From: Chitinophagaceae bacterium
GTDB taxonomy: Bacteria; Bacteroidota; Bacteroidia; Chitinophagales; UBA10324
Assembly (NCBI GenBank): GCA_016704325.1
Contig: JADJAG010000008.1
Location: 1,178,001 to 1,242,000, forward strand
Reading direction: 5' to 3'
Length of the DNA stretch: 64,000 nucleotides
The notes beneath the pieces are model-generated. The model was not told where the DNA came from. It did not search any database and saw only the letters and a list, made by a program, of their open reading frames with translations. This document shows positions 19,110 through 27,942 of the stretch, in pieces; within the stretch, counting starts at the first letter, position 1, and every line of letters starts with the position of its first letter. A program made the position numbers and the translations under genes.

Positions 19110-19514
19110 ATGTCTAAAGAAGGAACAAAGGAAAATCCCTGGAAACTGAAAACTCCTCCGTTAACATCTGAATATGAAATGTATAAAGATGAAAAGGATG
19201 GAAAAGAAGTAATTGTGTGCATTGTTGGCAAAACAACACTGCTTTATGACTATCGCTGCCTACAGGATTTGTATGCTATGTTAAAAAAGCATGGCGACTG
19301 GATGGAACTTGGCAGTGCCGATGAACAAAAACCGGCAAAGGAAGGTACAGTTGAAAGTTGGGGACGTTCAGAAAAAAATCCGGTTGGTGGATGGTATGGA
19401 CTAAAGAAAGGTCTCAGGGGGCGCTTTGGAATGTATGTGCCGCCTTTAATGGAGAAAATTGGATTAGCAGAAGTAACACATGATGCGAAGGGAAATAAAA
19501 TGAGGGCAAAATAA
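19110..19514 (+). CDS. Conserved hypothetical protein (DUF6855-like)
   Basis: 134 soluble residues. Recognisable blocks are KEGTKENPWKLKTPPLTSEY, VGKTTLLYDYRCLQDLYAML, KHGDWMELGSADEQKP and GGWYGLKKGLRGRFGMYVPP. These look like a small conserved family I associate, with moderate certainty, with DUF6855. No catalytic motif can be named. It starts 2 bases after the preceding short frame. Confidence 0.7.
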   Translation: MSKEGTKENPWKLKTPPLTSEYEMYKDEKDGKEVIVCIVGKTTLLYDYRCLQDLYAMLKKHGDWMELGSADEQKPAKEGTVESWGRSEKNPVGGWYGLKKGLRGRFGMYVPPLMEKIGLAEVTHDAKGNKMRAK

Positions 19515-19996
19515 ATATATCTTCTTAGCATTGAATCTTAAGCTTGATAAAAATTCGACAAACCATACAATACCGGTGAATCAAAGACATGGATACACCC
19601 TGAATGGGTTTGCTTCCCTTCGACATTCTTATGAATGCCGCCTGATACAATTAAACTGCTACTGAATATCATCTAAAAAAGTCACTATTGTTCGGCTAAT
19701 ATGGGCTATTGCCCGACAGAAGCAGGTTTCAACCTGAACCCCAATATTTTAGTCGGACAAGCATGTAAAAAATACCGGTTTCTTGCATCAACTGTTTCTT
19801 ATTAATAATTTCTTATTGAGACCGTTTCCTATTGAAATAGTTATTTGATAACTTTATTGCCACATATTATCTATGAGTATAGCTGCCTGCTTTGCAGACC
19901 ATGTATTGAATTCAATGTACTTCTATTGCAGGAAAATGTTAGCGGCATCTATGTGATTTCAATGTAAGTTTTGAATTTAAAACTAAAACATATCCT
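19515..19996. other. 482-bp intergenic stretch, no gene found
   Basis: Short inverted repeats occur (GGGCTATTGCCC near 19705 and AGGTTTCAACCT near 19726), but no coding frame, RNA or transposon end could be supported. The promoter of the following membrane-protein gene probably lies in its AT-rich right third. Confidence 0.35.
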
Positions 19997-20602
19997 ATGA
20001 CAAAGCAACAAATACAACTCGCTATCAAACGAAACAAACAATTACTTCCTTTACTGGTATTAATGGTTTATGGCATAGACACGCTGATTACAGCTATGCA
20101 AGGTACCGTAGTGATGGGTGGAGAGACTTACGATTTCAGTCTGAATTTAAAACATTACCTCGGATTTGCAGCAATAGCCATTAACTTCATCGTTTACTTT
20201 CTATTCCGGCAGTTCTATAAATATTCATTACCATTGACTATTGCAATTGGACTTTTCGGTTTAGTTGCATTTTCTGCATTACAAATGAAATGGAATTTTG
20301 GTGCTATTATCGGGCTTCCATTCGGTTTGCAGGTAGCTGCACTTTTAGCCGGGCTTGTAGCCTACCTACTAAACTTCCATAACGTTAATCAATCCTTAGC
20401 TGACCGCCTTACAGCAAAAAGGACGCCGCAGGAAGAAGTGCTTTACAAGGAAACTAAATCAGCTGAAAGTATTCAGAAGTTTAAAGAGAAATATGATAAT
20501 TACTCAACCGAAAAACTAAATGAAATTATTGCTGCAAATAAATATGTGCCGGAAGCTCTTGAAGCTGCCAGGCAGTTACTAAACGCACGACACACAAAGT
20601 AA
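19997..20602 (+). CDS. Four-helix membrane protein with charged C-terminal tail
   Basis: 201 residues. Membrane segments fall at about 15-35, 50-68, 76-92 and 102-122. The tail after residue 125 is polar and helical (TKSAESIQKFKEKYDNYSTEKLNEIIAANKYVPEALEAARQLL). That NYSTEKL..I...KYVPEALEAA motif is common in small Bacteroidota membrane proteins of unknown role. The gene ends one base before the YdeI-like gene, so the two are probably translated from one mRNA. Confidence 0.65.
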   Translation: MTKQQIQLAIKRNKQLLPLLVLMVYGIDTLITAMQGTVVMGGETYDFSLNLKHYLGFAAIAINFIVYFLFRQFYKYSLPLTIAIGLFGLVAFSALQMKWNFGAIIGLPFGLQVAALLAGLVAYLLNFHNVNQSLADRLTAKRTPQEEVLYKETKSAESIQKFKEKYDNYSTEKLNEIIAANKYVPEALEAARQLLNARHTK

Positions 20603-20603
20603 A

Positions 20604-21161
20604 ATGAAAGTAATTTTTTTCCCGACACAAACTGAATTCAGAAAGTGGTTAAAAAAGTACCATGCAAAAGAAAATGAATTGCTGGTTGGGTATTATAAGG
20701 TTGGTAGCAATAAACCCTCTATGACCTGGTCGCAATCAGTTGACCAGGCACTTTGCTTCGGTTGGATTGATGGTGTAAGAAGATCTATCGATAAAGAAAG
20801 TTACTGCATACGCTTTACCCCACGAAAGAGTACAAGTATTTGGAGCACTATCAATATAAGGAAGGTTGAGGAACTCATTAATTCAGGGTTAATGACTCCG
20901 ACAGGACAAAAAGCATTTGATCTTAGAAAAGAAAACAGATCAGGGATTTACGCTCATGAAAAGGAACCCGTTAATCTGTCCCTGAATTATGTGAAACAAT
21001 TTAAGTTGAATAAACCTGCCTGGAAATTTTTTAATCAACAAGCACCTTCCTACAGGAAGGTAATGGTACATTGGATCATGAGTGCAAAGCAAGAAAAGAC
21101 CAGGCTATCACGGCTTGAAAAAACTATTGTCATAAGCGGACAGCATAAACGAATGGAATAA
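20604..21161 (+). CDS. YdeI/OmpD-associated family protein
   Basis: 185 residues. The N-terminal domain carries the family signature: EFRKWLKKYHAKENELLVGYYK, TWSQSVDQALCFGWIDGVRRSID, and TPRKSTSIWSTINIRKVEELI. The C-terminal part (WKFFNQQAPSYRKVMVHWIMSAKQEKTRLSRLEK) matches the bacteriocin-protection YdeI-like C-terminal module. Known: members have been linked to peptide resistance in some bacteria, but the mechanism is unclear. One-base spacing from the upstream gene indicates coupling. Confidence 0.84.
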   Translation: MKVIFFPTQTEFRKWLKKYHAKENELLVGYYKVGSNKPSMTWSQSVDQALCFGWIDGVRRSIDKESYCIRFTPRKSTSIWSTINIRKVEELINSGLMTPTGQKAFDLRKENRSGIYAHEKEPVNLSLNYVKQFKLNKPAWKFFNQQAPSYRKVMVHWIMSAKQEKTRLSRLEKTIVISGQHKRME

Positions 21162-21393
21162 AAACAAAATAATACAACTCAAGCGATATACTGTAAGAAT
21201 AACGTAGTTAAAAAAGTGGCACATATGAGGGGATTGCTTCGTTACTATTTCCTGCAATGGTGCATGGATAGCCCTCCTCGTTCACCACTTGCGACAATTT
21301 GTTTTCCTTCCCTTTCCGGATCTCTGCACAGGGCAGTTAGCTTCTGAAAGTAATTCAGCATGACTGGTTCGATCTGATAATTTCAGAAACCTG

Positions 21394-21424
21394 TTGCATA
21401 ATTGAAATATCTGTTTTAACTTTG
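21394..21424 (+). promoter_or_regulatory. Bacteroidota-type promoter for the 21444 gene
   Basis: A TTG at 21394 is followed 23 bases later by TAACTTTG (21417-21424), matching the Bacteroidota -33/-7 pattern (TTTG ... TAnnTTTG). It sits about 20 bases before the ATG and overlaps the inverted-repeat operator. Confidence 0.5.
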
Positions 21425-21435
21425 CATCTCAAAGT
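21419..21435. promoter_or_regulatory. Operator-like inverted repeat, site 1
   Basis: ACTTTGCATCTCAAAGT: half-sites ACTTTG/CAAAGT separated by five bases. It overlaps the -7 element of the promoter before 21444. The same half-sites in a 17-bp frame recur at 22383-22399. Confidence 0.6.
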
Positions 21436-21443
21436 ACTTTTAA

Positions 21444-22070
21444 ATGAAAGAAAGACAGGACTATATTCAGGATATAGCTGAGATGCGCTTGATGATGGAG
21501 CGTTCTTCCAAGTTTCTGTCACTTTCCGGCTGGGCAGGGATCATGGCCGGTATCTATGCATTGTCAGGGGCCTACATCGCCTGGAAATATTTGGATTTTC
21601 ATCCCGGCGAAACGGATTACAGCACAATCACATCAGGAACATTGCCTTCCGATTTACTCAAAGTCATTTTATTAGCCACCATCATGCTGATAATGGCATT
21701 AAGTACTGCCCTATTTCTTTCTTACAGAAAGTCTATTAAAAGGGGCGAAAAAATCTGGAATGCTACTGCACGGCGCCTTCTGGTCAATATGGCCATTCCA
21801 CTTATTGCCGGTGGGTTATTGATCCTGATTTTTATCTCCAAAGGATTGATTGCATTCATTGCGCCTTTTAGCTTGTTGTTTTACGGCCTTGCTTTATTTA
21901 CGGCCGGTAAGTTTACTTATGATGAAGTGAAGTTTTTAGGCATGATTCAGATGGCATTAGGATTGCTCAGCTCTTGCTTTGTTGAATATGGTTTGCTTAT
22001 TTGGGCAATTGGTTTCGGTATTGTCCATATTATTTATGGTGTTTACATTCATTACAGATACGAGCGGTGA
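21444..22070 (+). CDS. Membrane protein co-encoded with a winged-helix regulator
   Basis: 208 residues. A short cytoplasmic N-terminus (ERQDYIQDIAEMRLMMERSSKFLSLSG) is followed by about six membrane helices (roughly 30-50, 75-95, 110-130, 135-155, 165-180 and 185-200). The reading frame overlaps the following regulator by 4 bases (GTGA), a sign of translational coupling. Function is unknown; it may sense a membrane condition for the regulator (inference). Promoter and operator lie immediately upstream. Confidence 0.75.
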   Translation: MKERQDYIQDIAEMRLMMERSSKFLSLSGWAGIMAGIYALSGAYIAWKYLDFHPGETDYSTITSGTLPSDLLKVILLATIMLIMALSTALFLSYRKSIKRGEKIWNATARRLLVNMAIPLIAGGLLILIFISKGLIAFIAPFSLLFYGLALFTAGKFTYDEVKFLGMIQMALGLLSSCFVEYGLLIWAIGFGIVHIIYGVYIHYRYER

Positions 22071-22366
22071 AAATATCTATCAGTGGATTACATAAAGCTT
22101 TTGAAAGTCGCATAAGACTAGGGATTATGTCGTCCCTGGCTGTTAATGAGCAACTTGACTTCAACTCACTGAAGGAATACCTTGACCTTACCGATGGCAA
22201 CCTGGCCAGCCATCTGAAAGGATTAGAAAAGGAAGAATTTATTGGTGTGAAAAAATCATTTGTTGGCCGGAAACCCAATACCCAATACTATATGACCAAA
22301 AAAGGAAAAAAAGCATTCGATGATCATCTTAAGGCGCTTGAAAAATTAATAAACAGGCCAAACTGA
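22067..22366 (+). CDS. Winged-helix transcriptional regulator (HTH_34/MarR-like)
   Basis: 99 residues from GTG at 22067, which overlaps the upstream stop codon in GTGA; the frame is open back to 22001, but that start lies deep inside the preceding gene. The domain is a single winged helix: FESRIRLGIMSSLAVNEQLDFNSLKEYLDLTDGNLASHLKGLEKEEFIGVKKSFVGRKPNTQYYMTKKG in pattern, with the recognition helix at GNLASHLKGLE and the wing at FVGRKPNTQYY. Known: the PF13601-type family regulates nearby membrane genes. Inference: it binds the two ACTTTG...CAAAGT sites flanking this operon. Confidence 0.85.
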   Translation: MKISISGLHKAFESRIRLGIMSSLAVNEQLDFNSLKEYLDLTDGNLASHLKGLEKEEFIGVKKSFVGRKPNTQYYMTKKGKKAFDDHLKALEKLINRPN

Positions 22367-22382
22367 TTTTTTTTAACCATTC

Positions 22383-22399
22383 ACTTTGAACTTCAAAGT
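22383..22399. promoter_or_regulatory. Operator-like inverted repeat, site 2
   Basis: ACTTTGAACTTCAAAGT is a perfect 8+1+8 palindrome 34 bases before the DUF4153-like gene. Half-sites and total length equal those of site 1. Confidence 0.65.
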
Positions 22400-22432
22400 A
22401 CTTCTAAAAACAAAAACCAATAAATCAAATTT

Positions 22433-23674
22433 ATGAGAACCGAAATTGTAAACAACCTGGACCATCCCGGTCAGCTTGAAAAATTGTATCGGGAAAACAA
22501 AACGACCTTCAAAAAAGAATTCAACCTTATCTATCCTGATATTAGCGAAAAGGCTGTAGCACAGGTCTGGAATGAACGACTCCGTTTTGAGAACGAAGAA
22601 GTTTCCGCGGTATCAGGTAAAGAATTGATTTTTGTACTAGCACTTTGCATCCTCGCTGCTCTGATAGCTAAGGTTCCGGAAATCTTTCCAATTGAACCGG
22701 AGTTCTTTTATACACGAAATCTCGCATTTGTAGTACTCCCGTTGCTAACCATATACTTTGCCTGGAAACAACAACTACAGACTAAAATGGCCATAGCCGT
22801 TTCAACAGGTATTCTTGCTTCTGCGCTCTACATTAACCTGCTGCCAAACAACTCCAACAGCGACACCTTGCTACTTGCATGTATCCATCTGCCGATATTT
22901 TTATGGGCTGTACTGGGTTTTACTTTTGTTGGCGACAAACTGAACGATCATCAAAGACGACAGGATTTTCTCAGGTACAATGGCGACCTGGTGGTGATGA
23001 CTACAATCCTACTTATTGCAGGCGGTTTATTAACAGCCATAACCCTTGGGCTATTTCAGCTTATTGATCTTCAGATTGAAGAATTTTATTCTCAATACAT
23101 TGTAATCTCAGGTTTAGCTGCGTCTCCCATAGCAGGCACCTACCTGGTTCAGACAAATCCACAACTGGTAAATAAAGTTTCTCCGGTAATTGCCAGGGTC
23201 TTTACTCCATTGGTGCTTGTGACTTTGGTAACCTATCTAATTGCTGTAATTTATACTGGCAAAGACCCGTATAACGACAGAGAATTTCTGTTACTCTTTA
23301 ACTTGCTGTTAGTTGGCGTAATGGCCATTATCCTTTTCTCCATAGCAGAAACAGGTAAAAACACCGGCAGAACCGGCATTTTACTATTATCGGGATTATC
23401 AATCGTGACCATAATCATAAATGGAATAGCACTCTCTGCAATACTATTCAGAATCACAGAATGGGGAATTACACCAAACCGACTTGCTGTTTTAGGTGCT
23501 AATCTGCTCATGCTGATAAACCTGCTACTAATTACGTATCGTCTTATTAGAACAATCAAAGACGAACATGAAAAAGAGAAGATTGAGAAATGTATTACTT
23601 CCTTTCTGCCCATTTATGTCGCATGGACCATGCTGGTGATTTTTGCTTTCCCTTTACTATTTAACTTTAAATAA
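22433..23674 (+). CDS. DUF4153-like multi-pass membrane protein
   Basis: 413 residues. A soluble N-terminal segment of about 65 residues (LEKLYRENKTTFKKEFNLIYPDI...) precedes roughly ten to eleven membrane helices running to the C-terminus. The length and layout, and its place directly after an HTH_34 regulator, fit the DUF4153 group, whose function is not known. A palindromic operator precedes it, suggesting that the regulator of 22067 controls it as a separate unit. Confidence 0.72.
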   Translation: MRTEIVNNLDHPGQLEKLYRENKTTFKKEFNLIYPDISEKAVAQVWNERLRFENEEVSAVSGKELIFVLALCILAALIAKVPEIFPIEPEFFYTRNLAFVVLPLLTIYFAWKQQLQTKMAIAVSTGILASALYINLLPNNSNSDTLLLACIHLPIFLWAVLGFTFVGDKLNDHQRRQDFLRYNGDLVVMTTILLIAGGLLTAITLGLFQLIDLQIEEFYSQYIVISGLAASPIAGTYLVQTNPQLVNKVSPVIARVFTPLVLVTLVTYLIAVIYTGKDPYNDREFLLLFNLLLVGVMAIILFSIAETGKNTGRTGILLLSGLSIVTIIINGIALSAILFRITEWGITPNRLAVLGANLLMLINLLLITYRLIRTIKDEHEKEKIEKCITSFLPIYVAWTMLVIFAFPLLFNFK

Positions 23675-23838
23675 TAGTAAGATAAGATTCACACTTAGCA
23701 CAAGAAAAGCGCAGCCTATCAAAAGGTCTTGCTAACCAAAAGCCTGACGGCACCATGCACGAATATTAGTAAGCTAGCGTAACCTAAATAAACAAGCTAA
23801 ACCGGCAACTCAATCTAAACCATCGTACCTCTAAATAA

Positions 23839-24570
23839 ATGAAAATTAAAACGTATTTCTGGCTCACCACTTTCAGTATGGCAATGGGATTTATGGAATC
23901 AGCCGTTGTGATCTACCTAAGACAACTATACTACCCGGATGGATTTCAATTCCCATTGGTTCCCCTGGAAGCAGGCATCGGATTAGTTGAATTTCTTCGT
24001 GAAGCTGCCACCATCATCATGTTACTGGGTATAGGAATCCTTTCCGCAAAAACAACTGCTCTCCGGCTTGCCCATTTCATTTTTTGCTTTGCTGTCTGGG
24101 ATCTCTGCTATTATCTTTTTCTGTGGATATTCCTTGACTGGCCGGCATCACTTTTTACATGGGATATCCTGTTCTTAATTCCGGTACCCTGGGTGGGACC
24201 GGTAATAGCACCATGCATTGTTTCTATAACAATGATACTATTGGCATTAAGCATCATTCATTTTCAGCATTCTGGAATAGATACCAGTTTGAAAACAAAA
24301 GAATGGAGTCTGTTTAGCGCCGGAAGTTTTGTTATCATCCTTTCATTTATATGGGATTATTACAGGTACATCACAGAAGTGAAACTACATGATATCTCAA
24401 ATCCACTCACAGGTCAGCAAAACCTGTTTACGGAATTAAAAGATTACGTCCCGGCTGACTTTAACTGGTTTTTGTTTGTAACCGGTGAGTCCATACTTCT
24501 ACTCGGAATCTCTTCCTTCATTTATAGAATAACAAAAGGGATTACAAACACACAAACCGGCAAACAATAA
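23839..24570 (+). CDS. Multi-pass membrane protein, unknown function
   Basis: 243 residues with about six to seven membrane helices and the sequence FWLTTFSMAMGFMESAVVIYLRQLYYPDGFQFPL at the N-terminus. An acidic/Gly segment VEFLREAATIIMLLGIG lies in helix 2. Polar and acidic residues in membrane helices (Glu16-like, Arg-Glu in helix 2, Asp near W-D-L-C-Y-Y) suggest a functional pore or enzyme rather than a mere anchor. I do not recognise a named family with certainty. Confidence 0.62.
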   Translation: MKIKTYFWLTTFSMAMGFMESAVVIYLRQLYYPDGFQFPLVPLEAGIGLVEFLREAATIIMLLGIGILSAKTTALRLAHFIFCFAVWDLCYYLFLWIFLDWPASLFTWDILFLIPVPWVGPVIAPCIVSITMILLALSIIHFQHSGIDTSLKTKEWSLFSAGSFVIILSFIWDYYRYITEVKLHDISNPLTGQQNLFTELKDYVPADFNWFLFVTGESILLLGISSFIYRITKGITNTQTGKQ

Positions 24571-24728
24571 TAATCATGTGCTCTCGAGTAGTACGTACAG
24601 CTTTTTGTACTTTCTAAAAAAGGAAAAAATTAGCGTAAAGACGCGAAGCCACCAAGGCTACGTCTAAGCGGCTTATTTCTTAATAGACGATATTAAAAGG
24701 AAGTACATTTGTCATGCACCTTTTAGGA

Positions 24729-24911
24729 GGGTCGGAAAATAGCTTAGCTGTGGGTTAAATTGTTAAATGGCTAAATGGTTAAATTGCTGCGGCGAAGCCG
24801 ATCACTTGCTATTCTGTAATCACTATGCTACTTTACTCACTTACTCAAATACTTAATACTCAATACTCAATTTCAACACCCCATAATCAATATCCAATTT
24901 TTCTTATACCC
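24729..24911 (+). mobile_element. MITE-like element, copy A
   Basis: Non-coding. It begins GGGTCGGAAA and carries the TTAAATTGTTAAATGGCTAAATGG tract type and the 19-bp core GCGGCGAAGCCGATCACTT (24789-24807), which is identical in copies B and C. It ends ...CTTATACCC. The left terminal repeat is more degraded than in other copies. An 8-base spacer separates it from copy A2. Confidence 0.6.
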
Positions 24912-24919
24912 CACTTATT

Positions 24920-25136
24920 GGGTATAAGACACATCGTTTAGTTTGTCATGTATTGGCTGGGGTCTCGTCAGCAGTGTAATGTCAATTGGATATTGAATAT
25001 TTAAAATGTGTCGTTGACTGAAATTGGTTGACTTTTTTTAACTGATTTTTCCATTTTCTTTTGACATTTGATTGTTACTATTGCTATTTGTCTTAAGTCT
25101 TAAGTCAATATTCAATATTCAATTTGTCGTACACCC
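24920..25136 (+). mobile_element. MITE-like element, copy A2
   Basis: Begins GGGTATAAGACA and ends TTGTCGTACACCC, terminal repeats of the same family. The interior lacks the GCGGCGAAGCC core but matches copy D in reverse orientation. The A + spacer + A2 block as a whole is flanked by TTTTAGGA (24721-24728) and TTTTACGA (25137-25144), 7 of 8 bases alike, so the pair may have moved as one composite. Confidence 0.6.
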
Positions 25137-25261
25137 TTTTACGACGGTAAAATCTCTCTTTATTCAGAATTTTGTATTTTCAGCATATAGCATCAATTAT
25201 AAAAATTGCTGAAACAGCTCAATCAAGACACTGGCTTTGCCAGGAGTTAAATATTTTTAGT

Positions 25262-26665
25262 ATGAAAACACTAATACTTATTCCATTCGTCCTGTTTTTT
25301 AAATTTTCTGTTGCTCAAAACCTGGTCGACAATGCCGGCTTTGAAACATACTCTTTGCTACCAAATGGCGCCGGACAATGGAACTACTGTACAGGCTGGT
25401 CGAATTGCAACGGTACCGGAAGCCCTGATTACTTTCACGAAAATGGAACCGGAATCGCAAATCTGCCAAACACTTTTGCAAGCTACCTTTTTCCCTATAG
25501 CGGAAATGCGGTAATGGGTTTTTGTCCCTATTATGCATTGAACACTCCAAACTTCAGAGAATATCTTTCAAAGCCATTGACTTCAGCATTAACTCCAGGA
25601 ACACTATATGAAGTTTCATTTTGGATTACAAATGGTGAAACTTCCGGTGAATATGGCGGACAAGGAATTGATAAAGTCAGTGTAGCCTTTACTGTAGGTG
25701 CACCTGTACAAAGTGGCTCAGCACCAATGACGGGCATCACACCACAATGGACTACCTCAACCATCTTGTACAATACGGCTTGGCAACAAATAACTTTTCA
25801 GTTTACGGCAGATGATGCTTACACTCATATTACATTCGGCAACTTCCTGAATGATGCAAATACTAATGCGCAGATCTTCGACGTCGCAAATAACCTGGTT
25901 GCATATTATTACCTTGATGGCGTAGATGTCGAAATTGCAGATGTTAATTCAATAAGTGCTGCGCTTGGGGTTTCTGATTCCTCCATTTGCAAAAACTCCT
26001 GTGTTAGCTTTTCCGATTTATCGATAAATAACCCAACCTCGTGGCAATGGCTGTTTCCCGGAGCTAATCCGGCAACTTCAACGCTTCAAAATCCTTCCTT
26101 TGTTTGTTATGATACACCCGGTGTTTATGATGTTACTTTAATTGCAGGCAATGGATCTGATACTGACACTTTGTTGTTGACTGGTTTTATAACCGTCAAT
26201 CCGGATCCTGTTCCTGTTATTTCAATCAATGGAAACTTGCTGACCAGTACCATTGCACAAACCTACCAATGGTACTACGATGGGGCTTTGATAAATGGTG
26301 CTACCAATCAAACTTATAGCGCTCAGCAAACAGGTGAATATTCAGTTTCGGTGACTGACGCAAATGGTTGCATTGGTTTCGCTGAAATTGATTTGCATCT
26401 CACGCAATTCAATTCGCCCGATACGGTTATCTGTGAGAAGTATTGTACTGACTTTTATGACGTTTCTGTAAATGATCCTGTTGCCTGGCAATGGCAATTT
26501 CCGGGTGGCATTCCTTCTTCCTCCACCAGTCAGCATCCGACGCATATCTGCTACAATCTGCCCGGTACTTATGATGTCATTTTAGTGACTACGGGTTCAT
26601 TTGGTTCAGATACATTGGCGCTCCCTGATTATATTACTGTAATCGCAACCCTCCTATTCCGGTAG
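25262..26665 (+). CDS. Secreted PKD-domain T9SS protein, N-terminal part (frameshifted gene)
   Basis: Start at 25262 gives a clean signal peptide (MKTLILIPFVLFFKFSVAQ); the longer frame from 25172 lacks one. Residues about 20-220 form a jelly-roll-like carbohydrate-binding-type domain (LVDNAGFETY...FTADDAYTHITFGNF). Next come a PKD-like domain with the Cys pair SICKNSCVSFSDLS, an Ig-like repeat, and a second PKD-like domain ending at YITV. There the frame breaks: restoring one A near 26641 gives continuation into the next feature with a second Ig-like repeat and a T9SS tail. As sequenced, the product lacks its sorting domain. Confidence 0.75.
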   Translation: MKTLILIPFVLFFKFSVAQNLVDNAGFETYSLLPNGAGQWNYCTGWSNCNGTGSPDYFHENGTGIANLPNTFASYLFPYSGNAVMGFCPYYALNTPNFREYLSKPLTSALTPGTLYEVSFWITNGETSGEYGGQGIDKVSVAFTVGAPVQSGSAPMTGITPQWTTSTILYNTAWQQITFQFTADDAYTHITFGNFLNDANTNAQIFDVANNLVAYYYLDGVDVEIADVNSISAALGVSDSSICKNSCVSFSDLSINNPTSWQWLFPGANPATSTLQNPSFVCYDTPGVYDVTLIAGNGSDTDTLLLTGFITVNPDPVPVISINGNLLTSTIAQTYQWYYDGALINGATNQTYSAQQTGEYSVSVTDANGCIGFAEIDLHLTQFNSPDTVICEKYCTDFYDVSVNDPVAWQWQFPGGIPSSSTSQHPTHICYNLPGTYDVILVTTGSFGSDTLALPDYITVIATLLFR

Positions 26666-27141
26666 TCACACAAACCGGAAATACGCTTACCACATCAGTT
26701 GCTTACAGTTATCAATGGCAATTAAATGCTGTTGATATTCCGGGGGCCACCAATCAATCCTACACTATTTTACAATCGGGTTACTATGCAGTGGTTACCG
26801 GCAATGAATCGGGTTGCATATCATCGTCAATCATTCTTAATATTTTGATTTCAGGAATAGAAAATGCAACACTTCACGCTGATTACACTATTTATCCTAA
26901 TCCATCTAATGGAAATTTTCATATTGAACTGCCTGAAGCAGTTTCACCGGGTAGCATTTCTTTACGGATCTTTAATTCCTTAGGTCAGGAGGTTGTCTCA
27001 ACCGCCGGTTTATCAGGTTCTTCATTTCCTGTCAGCTTACTTGTGGAAATGAATGATGTGGCAGATGGACTCTATCTTATTGAAATCAAAACCGGATCAG
27101 AATACCTGAGAAGTAAAATGGTAATTTCAAAAAGAGAATAG
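26641..27141 (+). CDS. C-terminal part of the frameshifted PKD/T9SS protein
   Basis: The frame from 26641 reads NRNPPIPVVTQTGN, an Ig-like repeat homologous to the one at about 26190-26400 of the first part (YQWQLNAVDIPGATNQSY against YQWYYDGALINGATNQTY). It then has a T9SS type A domain (YPNPSNGNFHIELPEA ... GLYLIEIKTGSEYLRSKMV). The first in-frame ATG is at 26791. The base at 26641 is shared by both frames, so a single missing A explains the split. Either a recent inactivating mutation or a sequencing or assembly error. Confidence 0.75.
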   Translation, partial: NRNPPIPVVTQTGNTLTTSVAYSYQWQLNAVDIPGATNQSYTILQSGYYAVVTGNESGCISSSIILNILISGIENATLHADYTIYPNPSNGNFHIELPEAVSPGSISLRIFNSLGQEVVSTAGLSGSSFPVSLLVEMNDVADGLYLIEIKTGSEYLRSKMVISKRE

Positions 27142-27170
27142 TCTGCTAAGGATGAGCAAGTATTTCAATC

Positions 27171-27387
27171 AGGTGTACGATATATCATTTAGCTTGTTAA
27201 GGAATGGTTGGTGGGTTAAATGGCTAAATGGCCAAATGGCCAAATTGTTAAATTGTTAAATTGTTAAATTGTTGCGGCGAAGCCGATCACTTGCTATTTT
27301 GTAATCACTACTCTGCTTTACTCACTTACTCACACAAATATTCAATATTCAAAACTCAATAATCAATTTCCAATTTGTCGTACACCC
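27171..27387 (+). mobile_element. MITE-like element, copy B (217 bp)
   Basis: Ends AGGTGTACGA ... TCGTACACCC, inverted repeats with one terminal mismatch. It is flanked by a perfect 8-bp duplication TTTCAATC (27163-27170 and 27388-27395). It contains the identical 19-bp core at 27274-27292 preceded by an (ATTGTTAA)-like tract with several slipped repeats. No coding capacity. Confidence 0.78.
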
Positions 27388-27534
27388 TTTCAATCAATAA
27401 TCTTTAGCGCGACAGATAGCGGGTTACTTCTTCATCCATCAATACAAATTCCTTAATATTGCCGGCAACTCAATGGATTCGAGGCAACTCCACCGATTGA
27501 GAAGAAACTACCCACCATAAATTAATAACTACCT

Positions 27535-27849
27535 ATGAGTAACCAGGCAGAAACAGTCTTTGAAAAAATTATCTTCGCAAGCAGGTGGCTGCAGGCACCT
27601 TTATACCTGGGTTTAATCGTCGGAGGTGTGCTCTACGCCTATAAGTAAAAAGTGGATGCCGGTACTCTGAAAGTTAAGTTGGCAGGCTCCCTGGTTGGCG
27701 TTTCAGGTATTCACCTGCTGCAAACTTTTATTAACATTAAGAATCACGAGATGGAACATGTAATGTGGCAGGTGATTATTCATGTAGTGTTTTTGTTTTC
27801 TTCCGTCATGCTGGCATACTCCGAGAAAATTCTTCATCAGAGACATTGA
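27535..27849 (+). pseudogene. UPF0114/YqhA-family membrane protein, internal deletion
   Basis: The frame starts FEKIIFASRWLQAPLYLGLIVGG, the conserved start of UPF0114 proteins. It stops after 37 codons (TAA 27646-27648) and resumes in the same frame with VDAGTLKVKLAGSLVGVSGIHLLQTF and ends HQRH, the conserved C-terminal half. About 60 residues (the middle helices and loop) are missing between YAYK and VDAGT. The two halves being in frame around a stop at the junction points to a deletion. Non-functional as sequenced. Confidence 0.75.
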
Positions 27850-27942
27850 TGATTTATGGCAGCAGAATCATGATAAGATGCGGTGAAACCTATAAAAAGA
27901 AATTCACTGCATTGAATAGCATTATTAATGATGCAATGCTGT

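Noticed and set aside
27646..27648. Programmed stop readthrough in the UPF0114 gene
   Set aside because: About 60 conserved residues are missing at that point, so a deletion is the simpler explanation.
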